Shown: positions 9,583-15,965 of the stretch, one piece after another
How the letters are laid out: every line of letters begins with the position of its first letter
Position numbering within the stretch: the first letter of the stretch is position 1
From: Chloroflexota bacterium
Lineage (GTDB): Bacteria; Chloroflexota; Chloroflexia; QHBQ01; JADMIH01
Assembly (NCBI GenBank): GCA_015478675.1
Contig: JADMIH010000009.1
Coordinates: forward strand, 1-50,636
Direction: 5' to 3'
Length of the DNA stretch: 50,636 bases
Translations under genes and position numbers: made by a program
The notes under the pieces: generated by a model
Told to the model about the DNA's origin: nothing
The model's database searches: none
What the model saw: the letters and a program-made list of their open reading frames with translations, nothing else

Positions 9583-9934
9583 GTAAACAGGGTATCAGAA
9601 GTCTTCGGAGAATGCAACAAAAGACACGTTGATTGTGGTACGACTTTCGAGACACGCTACGATGCCCCGGGAGGCACGAAGAAAGGTGAAGCCGTATGAT
9701 GTGTCATGAGAGTGTCAAAAAGGGAGGTTTTCGGCACCGTACTCCAAGATGCTAGAGATCAAGTAGATGGTCGGGCAGCTTTCATCTCCAAAATTGAACG
9801 GGAAGATTGGCCCCACGGCCTCCAGCACCCTCGCTACAGCCCTCCCCGCTTCGCTCACGCCGAATTCCTGAGATGCATGCTGTATTTAGTCGAGGTATGC
9901 CTTCAGATTTGCAAATATACTCTATACTTGGTCT
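9583..9934. other. 352-bp intergenic region upstream of LuxR array gene 1
   Basis: Open frames here overlap the following regulator out of frame and lack any recognisable motif. The only supported element is the -10 hexamer directly before the ATG at 9935. Confidence 0.5.
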
Positions 9935-9935
9935 A
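9923..9935 (+). promoter_or_regulatory. -10 element for leaderless LuxR gene 1
   Basis: TATACT at 9923-9928 is followed by six bases and then the ATG at 9935, so transcription would begin on the A of the start codon. There is no Shine-Dalgarno sequence and no good -35 hexamer, which suggests activator dependence. The same geometry recurs at three paralogues. Confidence 0.6.
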
Positions 9936-12676
9936 TGTCGGCCCCTATGCTTGCCACAAAACTCTATATCCCCCCACCGCGACCCGATGCTGTCCCCCGC
10001 CCGCGCCTCATTGAGCGGCTGAACGAGGGTATGCGCCGCAAACTGACCCTCATCTGTGCCCCTGCAGGCTTTGGCAAGACCACCTTGGTCAGCGCCTGGG
10101 TCGCCGGTTTGCACGTTAGCGACCGGCAGGTGGCATGGCTGTCGCTTGACGAAGGAGACAATGACCCCGTACGCTTCCTGACTTACCTCGTAGCCTCTTT
10201 ACGGACGCTTTCGCCAGGTCTTGGACAAGGGATGCTGGCAGTGCTCCAGGCCCCTCAGGCCTCTCAGCCACCATCGACCGAATCAGTTCTGACTGATCTG
10301 ATCAATGAAATGGCCACTATCCCCAATATCCCTGACAATTTCGTAATGGTGCTTGACGATTACCACGTTATAGATGCCGAACCTATTGATAGGGCCCTCA
10401 CATTTCTGATCGAGCACCTACCGCCACAGATGCACCTGGTCATCGCCACCCGTGAGGATCCACAGCTACCCCTTGCACGGTTCCGCGCCCGAAACCAGTT
10501 GACCGAGCTCCGCGCCCAAGACTTGCGTTTCACGCCTTCAGAAGCCGCCGGATTTCTCAACCAGGTCATGGCCCTGGACCTCTCAGCGGAAGACATCGAT
10601 GCGCTGGAAAACCGCACCGAGGGCTGGATTGCCGGCTTGCAACTGGCCGCTCTGGCGCTTCGCGATCACAGTGACCACACCGGGTTCATCCGCACCTTTA
10701 CGGGTAGCAGCCGCTTTATAATAGATTACCTTGCTGAAGAAGTGCTTGGGCGCCAGTCTGAAGAGGTCCGCGCTTTCCTGTTGCGGACCTCTATTCTTGA
10801 GCGAATGTGCGCCTCGTTATGTGATGAGGTGCTCAACCGAAACAGTGAAGTTGCACGGCCGGCCGGCTCACCACAACTAATGTCGTCGCAGGCAATGCTG
10901 GAAAAGCTGGATAGGTCGAACCTGTTCATTGTGCCGCTGGACAACGAGCGACGCTGGTACCGCTATCACCATCTCTTCGCTGATTTGCTACGGCAGCGGC
11001 TTCTTCAAAGTACCAGCTCGTCCGCGGGGGATGGGGTGGACCGCGTGGCCGAGCTCCACATTCGTGCCAGCCGGTGGTATGAAGACAATGGCCTGGAGAT
11101 AGAAGCTTTTCACCATGCTGCGGCTGCCAATGACGTTGAGCGCGCCGAGCGCCTCATCCAGGGAAAGGGGATGCCCCTGTATTTTCGAGGCACTGTGGCC
11201 CCAGTACTGAGCTGGATCGAGTCGCTCCCCAGGGCGGTCCTGGATGCCACGCCCTCGTTATGGGTGATAGCTGCTTCGGCGCAGTTGCAGGTTGACTATA
11301 CCGCCGTCGAAGAGAAGCTCCAAGCTGCTGAAGCTGCTCTACAAGGTGCCTTGCAAGGCATGGAACCGGACAGCAGGACTCGTGACATTATAGGACGCAT
11401 TGCCTCCATGCGGGCTACGGTGGCTGTCGTTGACCATGATGTAGAAGCCATCGTTGCCCAGTCGCTTCGTGCCCTGGAGTATTTGCACCCCAACAACCTG
11501 CCACTGCGCACGGCCACTACCTGGTCGCTGGGGCATGCCTATCAGCTCCAGGGAAACCGTGCCGCGGCCAGTCAGGCCTATGCCGAAGTTATATCAATCA
11601 GCAAGTCGCTGGGGCATTCCGTGTATACCATAGCGGCGACAAGCAATCTGGGTCAGGTACAGGAAACAGAAAACCGGCTCCATTTGGCGGCCGAGACCTA
11701 CAAGCGCGTCCTGCAAATGGCAGGTGAGCCACCGCAGCCGATTAACTGCAATTCGCATCTTGGGCTGGCACGTATCTACTACCAGTGGAACGACCTGGAG
11801 GCCGCTGAGCAGCAGGGGCAACTATGCCTCCAGCAGACCCTGCATTTACCTACAGAAACCGTCGACACGGTTGCCTCGTCGGAGGTGTTGCTCGCCCGCC
11901 TGAGGCTTGTACACGGAGACGTGGCAGGCGCAACTGCTATATTAGCGAGGGCCGAGGCGTTCGTGCGCCGCAATAACTTCGTGTTTCGGATGCCTGACGT
12001 TGTTGGCGCACAGGTGCTAACTTTGCTCCGCCAGGGCAATCTGGCGAAGGCCGACCATCTCGCACAGACGCACAATCTCCCCTTGAGCCGGGCTCGCGTA
12101 CACCTGGCTCAAGGCGATCCGGCCGCTGCCATGTCGCTGCTAGAGCCATTGCGGGATGAGGCCGAGGCAAAGAGTTGGGCGGATGAACAGCTCAACGTGA
12201 TGGTGCTCCAGGCGGTCGCGCTCCGTGCTCATGGTGAAATGGCTAAGGCGGTGCAGCTGCTGGGTGAGGCACTTGCGCTGGCAGAACCAGAAGGCTTCAT
12301 CCGTATCTTCGTCGACGAAGGGTTGTCGATGGCACAACTATTATCCGAAGCAGCCGCTCATGGGCTGATGACGGAGTATATGGGTAAGTTGCTGACGGTA
12401 CTTGAGGCTGAGCTTGAAGGTGAGAGGCCCAGGAGCGAGGGCAAATCGTATCTGCGCCCCGGGGCCCTTGCCCTGCCCCTCGTCGAGCCGCTGAGTGAGC
12501 GAGAACTTGAAGTGCTGCGGCTGCTCAGGACCGACTTGAATGGTCCTGAAGTTGCCGGCGAACTGATGGTGTCCCTCAACACCATGCGTACTCACACCAA
12601 AAACATTTACAACAAGCTCGGAGTGAACAACCGTCGGGCGGCCGTGCGCCGGGCAGAAGAACTCCATTTGTTGTAA
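9935..12676 (+). CDS. MalT-like STAND ATPase, LuxR-family regulator (array gene 1)
   Basis: A 913-residue cytoplasmic regulator. Walker A is APAGFGKTTL (about 43-51); Walker B is VMVLDDYH (about 137-144). A winged-helix and sensor region includes RTEGWIAGLQLAAL. A long helical TPR/SUPR-like region (about 380-820) is the expected ligand sensor. A C-terminal LuxR/GerE HTH (about 848-913) includes LSERELEVLRLL and NIYNKLGVNNRRAAVRRAEEL. Family knowledge: MalT-type proteins oligomerise on ATP and inducer and activate promoters; the inducer here is unknown. The start is fixed by homology with paralogues (M-x-x-P-x-LATKLYIPPP) and the leaderless promoter. A terminator and dyad module follow. Residues about 170-290 are almost identical to array gene 2. 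Confidence 0.93.
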   Translation: MSAPMLATKLYIPPPRPDAVPRPRLIERLNEGMRRKLTLICAPAGFGKTTLVSAWVAGLHVSDRQVAWLSLDEGDNDPVRFLTYLVASLRTLSPGLGQGMLAVLQAPQASQPPSTESVLTDLINEMATIPNIPDNFVMVLDDYHVIDAEPIDRALTFLIEHLPPQMHLVIATREDPQLPLARFRARNQLTELRAQDLRFTPSEAAGFLNQVMALDLSAEDIDALENRTEGWIAGLQLAALALRDHSDHTGFIRTFTGSSRFIIDYLAEEVLGRQSEEVRAFLLRTSILERMCASLCDEVLNRNSEVARPAGSPQLMSSQAMLEKLDRSNLFIVPLDNERRWYRYHHLFADLLRQRLLQSTSSSAGDGVDRVAELHIRASRWYEDNGLEIEAFHHAAAANDVERAERLIQGKGMPLYFRGTVAPVLSWIESLPRAVLDATPSLWVIAASAQLQVDYTAVEEKLQAAEAALQGALQGMEPDSRTRDIIGRIASMRATVAVVDHDVEAIVAQSLRALEYLHPNNLPLRTATTWSLGHAYQLQGNRAAASQAYAEVISISKSLGHSVYTIAATSNLGQVQETENRLHLAAETYKRVLQMAGEPPQPINCNSHLGLARIYYQWNDLEAAEQQGQLCLQQTLHLPTETVDTVASSEVLLARLRLVHGDVAGATAILARAEAFVRRNNFVFRMPDVVGAQVLTLLRQGNLAKADHLAQTHNLPLSRARVHLAQGDPAAAMSLLEPLRDEAEAKSWADEQLNVMVLQAVALRAHGEMAKAVQLLGEALALAEPEGFIRIFVDEGLSMAQLLSEAAAHGLMTEYMGKLLTVLEAELEGERPRSEGKSYLRPGALALPLVEPLSERELEVLRLLRTDLNGPEVAGELMVSLNTMRTHTKNIYNKLGVNNRRAAVRRAEELHLL

Positions 12677-12705
12677 CTAACACCCAACTACCACCCCTCA
12701 ATCCC

Positions 12706-12749
12706 AGCCCTGGCAGGTTTGTATTCCACCTGCCGGGGCTTCTTGTTTT
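12706..12749 (+). terminator. Rho-independent terminator of LuxR gene 1
   Basis: The stem AGCCCTGGCAGGT (12706-12718) pairs with ACCTGCCGGGGCT (12728-12740), with one G-U wobble, then a T-rich tail. It belongs to a family of five near-identical hairpins in this window. Confidence 0.85.
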
Positions 12750-12790
12750 CCCACAGCACCCCTCATACCTCCCACAACAGCTCGATCAAT

Positions 12791-12866
12791 AAATCACCAC
12801 ATCGATCATTAGATGTGGTGACGCATCATCACCACGTTAGTTTGTATGCTCTGGTGGAAGGAAAGA
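12791..12866 (+). promoter_or_regulatory. dyad/promoter-like module, copy A
   Basis: TCACCACAT (12794-12802) and ATGTGGTGA (12813-12821) form the outer dyad. They are followed by the conserved TTTGTATGCTCTGGTGGAAG (12841-12860). The dyad differs from the consensus TCATCACAT but both arms changed together, so pairing symmetry is kept. It sits about 100 bp before the small-protein gene. An operator and promoter is the likely role; a structured 5' RNA is the alternative. Confidence 0.6.
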
Positions 12867-12940
12867 AATCAGGGTTCCCGGCAACGACCAGGGAACGACA
12901 AGGGAACGCCAGGGAACGCAACCACGAGGAGGTATGCACT

Positions 12941-12973
12941 ATGAGGGAAATGCACGAGGCGCAGAATGCATAA
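12941..12973 (+). CDS. possible 10-residue leader peptide MREMHEAQNA
   Basis: The ATG at 12941 has a strong GAGGAGGT ribosome-binding site seven bases upstream. The stop overlaps the start of the next gene in ATGCATAA. An equal-length mini-frame with a nearly identical product (MRKMREAQNE) precedes the paralogue at 23769, and a longer one precedes that at 41603. It may serve translational coupling. It may also be a by-product of a conserved ribosome-binding region (GGGAGGCGCAGAATG). Confidence 0.35.
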   Translation: MREMHEAQNA

Positions 12974-13241
12974 GCCATACGGATCGACTGAGGATCACCA
13001 CGAACCCGGACTTTATGAAATTCGCATCAAGGGACACCTTGACGACAGGTGGGCCGCCTGGTTTGGAGGCCTGACCGTCACTTTAGACGACAACGGTGAT
13101 ACGCTCTTAGCTGGCCCCGTGGCCGATCAGGCCGCGTTGCATGGACTGCTGAGAAAAGTACGTGATTTAGGACTGCCATTGGTCTCGGTCAATTACGTTC
13201 AACCCGGCCAGACAGATGATACGTCAGGTGTCAAACAGTGA
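12966..13241 (+). CDS. small conserved protein, YEIRIKGHL family (copy 1 of 4)
   Basis: A 91-residue soluble protein whose conserved core is [40 protein letters not shown] and KVRDLGLPLVSV. The pattern beta-beta-beta-helix-beta suggests a compact single domain of about 65 residues. I recall unnamed homologues in Chloroflexota, with no function known to me. Four copies occur in this window, three just behind the dyad module, so it appears to be a regular member of the array. The N-terminus (HKPYGSTEDHHEP) is variable. It is followed after about 160 bp by a DUF4386 gene. Confidence 0.78.
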   Translation: MHKPYGSTEDHHEPGLYEIRIKGHLDDRWAAWFGGLTVTLDDNGDTLLAGPVADQAALHGLLRKVRDLGLPLVSVNYVQPGQTDDTSGVKQ

Positions 13242-13402
13242 ATTGGGACAAGCTGTCATACAAGCTGCTTGGAAAGGAGATATGTCTCTGATAGATTTCT
13301 GACCCGTTTCAGTGCCCAGGAACAGTATGGGCAACCGGCGGCCTACGCAAGTTCATTAAATTGGACTTCTCAATATTCGAACCAGTCACAAGGAGAAAAA
13401 CG

Positions 13403-14200
13403 ATGATTACCAAAGAAGAAATGAATTCAACCAACATTTTCAACCCCACTCAAGGAGAGCCTACGCCTAACTCACCCAAGCGCCTCGCGAGAATCGCCGG
13501 CATCTTCTATCTGCTCGTCGCCATCTTCGGCGGCTTTGCCCAGGCCTTTGTGTATCCCAAGATCTATGTCGCCGGTGATGCGGCGGCCACCGCTGGGAAC
13601 CTCCTCGCGAACTCCGGACTTGTTCGCGCCGGCGTCGTCTCTGACCTGATCCAGGCGACGGCGTGGGTCTTCGTCGCGATGACCCTCTACCTGCTGTTCA
13701 AGCACGTGAACAAGGGTGTAGCGGGCGCAATGATAGTCTTCGCCGCAATCGGGGCCGGCATTACGTGCCTCAACGCGGGCTTCGAGTTTGAGGCTTTGAG
13801 GGTCGCAACGGGTGCGGCCAACCTATCCGCTTTCGGCACCGTGGGTTCGAATTCCCTGGCCCTGCTTCTGGTCGACGCTCACCACTATGGACTCTTTATA
13901 GCGCAGATTTTCTTTGGTCTGTGGCTTGTGCCGATGGGGTATCTGGCCTACAAGTCGGGGTGGTTCCCCAAGGCGCTGGGCATCGTGCTGATCGTGAGCT
14001 GCGTCTCTTATCTCGTGGACTTGCTAGCGGCGTTCCTGGCCCCTGAGGTGAGCGTACAGATCCACGGTTTCCTGTCGATACCGCCGACGATCGCGGAGCC
14101 CTGGATGCTCGGATACCTGCTCCTGATCGGTGTGAGGAGCGTGAAGCCGGCCAAGCACGTCCTCCCTGCAGCGATTGCGATGCCTGGCACTCAAGCCTGA
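13403..14200 (+). CDS. DUF4386 family polytopic membrane protein
   Basis: A 265-residue protein with about six hydrophobic segments. It begins after a cytoplasmic stretch with RLARIAGIFYLLVAIFGG, the DUF4386 signature, followed by YVAGDAAATAGNLLAN, LYLLFKHVNKG, FFGLWLVPMGYLAYKSGWFP and GYLLLIGVRSVKP. The ATG at 13403 is chosen because ACAAGGAGAAAAACG precedes it, a leader also found before three paralogues; an in-frame upstream TTG/ATG lacks a ribosome-binding site. The function of DUF4386 is unknown. It is close to the 265-residue protein at 25198 (same DAAATAGN and AYKSGWFPKALGIVL blocks), so the two arose by duplication. Confidence 0.88.
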   Translation: MITKEEMNSTNIFNPTQGEPTPNSPKRLARIAGIFYLLVAIFGGFAQAFVYPKIYVAGDAAATAGNLLANSGLVRAGVVSDLIQATAWVFVAMTLYLLFKHVNKGVAGAMIVFAAIGAGITCLNAGFEFEALRVATGAANLSAFGTVGSNSLALLLVDAHHYGLFIAQIFFGLWLVPMGYLAYKSGWFPKALGIVLIVSCVSYLVDLLAAFLAPEVSVQIHGFLSIPPTIAEPWMLGYLLLIGVRSVKPAKHVLPAAIAMPGTQA

Positions 14201-14254
14201 GGCGACCGGCTGAAACCTCAGGTGCCGGCCGACTGGCAGCACCAGGATTGTGAT

Positions 14255-14292
14255 GAAGCGGTATATAGAACTTTGGTCTTATGTACCGCTTC
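14255..14292 (+). terminator. hairpin after DUF4386 gene
   Basis: GAAGCGGTA (14255-14263) pairs with TACCGCTTC (14284-14292). The paralogous gene at 25198 is followed by the same hairpin with a compensatory C-G to T-A change, which supports a real stem. The T tract is weak. Confidence 0.55.
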
Positions 14293-14324
14293 CTATAGTG
14301 GAAGTCAGTTCAAGGAGTAAACTA

Positions 14325-14717
14325 ATGAAAGCAATTGTAGGTACGCAATACGGATCACCTGAAGTACTTCAGGTCCAGGAGATAGCCAATCCTACCCCAA
14401 AGGACAATGAAGGACTGGTAAAGGTTCACGCAGTCTCTGTTAATGCAGCGGACTTCCATTCCCTGAGCGGTAAGCCGTTCCTTATGCACCTGATGGGCTA
14501 CAGGTTTCTAAAGGCCAAGAACACGATACTCGGAGCTGCCATCGCAGGGCAGGTTGAAGCAGTTGGCGGAAACGTCAAGCAGTTTCAGCAGGGTGATGAG
14601 GTGTTCGGGGACTTATCCGGGTCGGGCTTGGGCGGTTTTGCCGAGTTTGCGGCTATGTACATGCTGTTGCAGCTGCATTGGTGTTGAAACCCACCAATAT
14701 GACATTCGAGCAAGCAG
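14325..14717 (+). pseudogene. truncated quinone oxidoreductase (MDR family) remnant
   Basis: From the ATG at 14325 (TTCAAGGAGTAAACTA upstream) the product begins MKAIVGTQYGSPEVLQVQEI and matches the intact enzyme at 26965 through GDEVFGDLSGSG-GGFAE. Then indels shift the frame and it ends AAMYMLLQLHWC. Nucleotide homology resumes briefly (ACCAATATGACATTCGAGCA) and stops abruptly at about 14717. The NADP-binding Rossmann half is absent, so this 120-residue product cannot be active. It shows that the oxidoreductase was duplicated within the array. Confidence 0.85.
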
Positions 14718-14771
14718 GGGTTGTACGAGATTCGGCCAACACATAGTCTGGAACAAAAAGGAGTATACAAA

Positions 14772-15212
14772 GTGAACACACATATCAACACAACCATCGG
14801 GACGCCGAACGCCGAAGCATCAGCCACACGCAATATCCCCATGAGCGAGATCCCTGTGCTGGGACAGCCGGGCATGTTGCTCAGGATCGAGGGGTTCGTC
14901 TTATTAGCTGGTTCGCTGATGCTGTATGCACAGAACCGGGGTGAGTGGTGGGTCTTCCTCACCCTGCTTCTTGCGCCAGACGTCTCGATGCTGGGCTACC
15001 TGAGGGGGCCGGTAATGGGCGCGGCACTATATAACCTGTTCCACAACTATCTGCCGCCCGCAGCTCTCGCCGCGTTTGGCGTGTTGAGCGGCAACCAGTT
15101 GCTGGTGTTGATGGCGCTCATCTGGCTCGCACACATCGGCATGGACCGCCTGCTAGGTTACGGTCTGAAGTATTCCAGTGGCTTCAAGGATACCCATATC
15201 GGACGCAGTTAA
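14772..15212 (+). CDS. DUF4260 family membrane protein
   Basis: A 146-residue protein from a GTG with AAAAGGAG eight bases upstream. After a polar N-terminus it reads LLRIEGFVLLAGSLMLYAQN, LLAPDVSMLGYL, GAALYNLFHNYLPP and IWLAHIGMDRLLGYGLKY, then FKDTHIGR, which is the DUF4260 pattern. About four membrane segments are visible. Function is unknown. It follows directly on the oxidoreductase remnant, so the breakpoint at 14717 joined it to the array. Confidence 0.85.
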   Translation: MNTHINTTIGTPNAEASATRNIPMSEIPVLGQPGMLLRIEGFVLLAGSLMLYAQNRGEWWVFLTLLLAPDVSMLGYLRGPVMGAALYNLFHNYLPPAALAAFGVLSGNQLLVLMALIWLAHIGMDRLLGYGLKYSSGFKDTHIGRS

Positions 15213-15294
15213 TTACACCACCATCGGTGTAACCCGTTCTGACTGCTCTCTCAACGAAATTATCAAACTTGAGCGCCAACCTTCACGAGGGCCT

Positions 15295-15483
15295 CTCTAC
15301 CCACGGCGGCACTTGACCTGGACGTCGAGCGGTTGCTCGATGACGCGGACGCCAAACGCTCTTGTGCTCCACCCGCCGGAAGCGCTGCGCGACCCGCTCG
15401 TGGACCTCCGGCAGGGCCGCGGACCAGCTCTAGAGTGCCGCGACCTCGTCTGTGACCGCCCGATCAACTGCAACTGCCATCAT
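15295..15483 (-). pseudogene. possible transposase N-terminal remnant
   Basis: The minus-strand frame reads TDEVAAL, a stop, then SWSAALPEVHERVAQRFRRV before losing similarity. The EVAAW-x-LP-x-H-x-R-x-A-x-RF-R-E pattern resembles the start of IS701-type transposases as I remember them. It is short, interrupted and has no visible inverted repeats, so confidence is low. Confidence 0.3.
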
Positions 15484-15486
15484 ATC

Positions 15487-15511
15487 GCTCCCTCCTGTAC
15501 GCGGAGGGAGC
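15487..15511. repeat. perfect 9-bp stem hairpin
   Basis: GCTCCCTCC (15487-15495) and GGAGGGAGC (15503-15511) flank a 7-base loop. It may terminate the DUF4260 transcript or belong to the decayed element beside it. Confidence 0.4.
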
Positions 15512-15617
15512 CTAATCGGGCGTGACGTGGTGCTGTAGGGGCTAAAACACCTCGTTGAACAATTCAGATTATCGGGCTATTTACAAACCTAGTGACCACG
15601 CAGAGCTGAATCTAAGA

Positions 15618-15651
15618 GACTGTCTGAAAACCAGCTAAAAACGAGACAGTC
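15618..15651. repeat. inverted repeat GACTGTCT / AGACAGTC
   Basis: Eight-base perfect arms around an 18-base A-rich centre. The sequence resembles the end of an insertion sequence. It lies in the non-coding gap before LuxR gene 2. Confidence 0.35.
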
Positions 15652-15789
15652 GGGCAGCTCCTAGGCCAAAATCAAGCCCTATCCACGGCCTGAGAAGACA
15701 GGATCGACGCTTGAGGCTGCCAGCAGGAAGACACGTGACAGCCCAACGCAGGCGGTTGGGGATTATTCAACGCAGCATAGTCATGAACC

Positions 15790-15818
15790 TTGTACAAGTA
15801 TCCAACCTCCCGTATAGT
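15790..15818 (+). promoter_or_regulatory. candidate promoter of LuxR gene 2
   Basis: TTGTAC (15790-15795), a 17-bp spacer and TATAGT (15813-15818) make a good sigma-70-type promoter with a start near 15825. It lies inside the longest possible reading frame, which argues for a later translation start. Confidence 0.5.
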
Positions 15819-15965
15819 GGTACCAACTACTACCACAACATCCCCAACAATCACCAACACATAGGAACGAGAAAGGGTAAAGGCACAGGCATCGCGCGCA
15901 CGACCTCCCGAGTGGATGGAGACAGACTGGCCCTCACGTCTAACGCTAATGAAGAGGGCTCAATT

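Noticed and set aside
12719..12973. 84-residue open frame upstream of the first small-protein gene
   Set aside because: It runs through the terminator and dyad module and has no ribosome-binding site. Only its last ten codons resemble a translated mini-frame.
15178..15525. 115-residue plus-strand frame after the DUF4260 gene
   Set aside because: No recognisable motif. The opposite strand has weak transposase similarity that better explains the composition.
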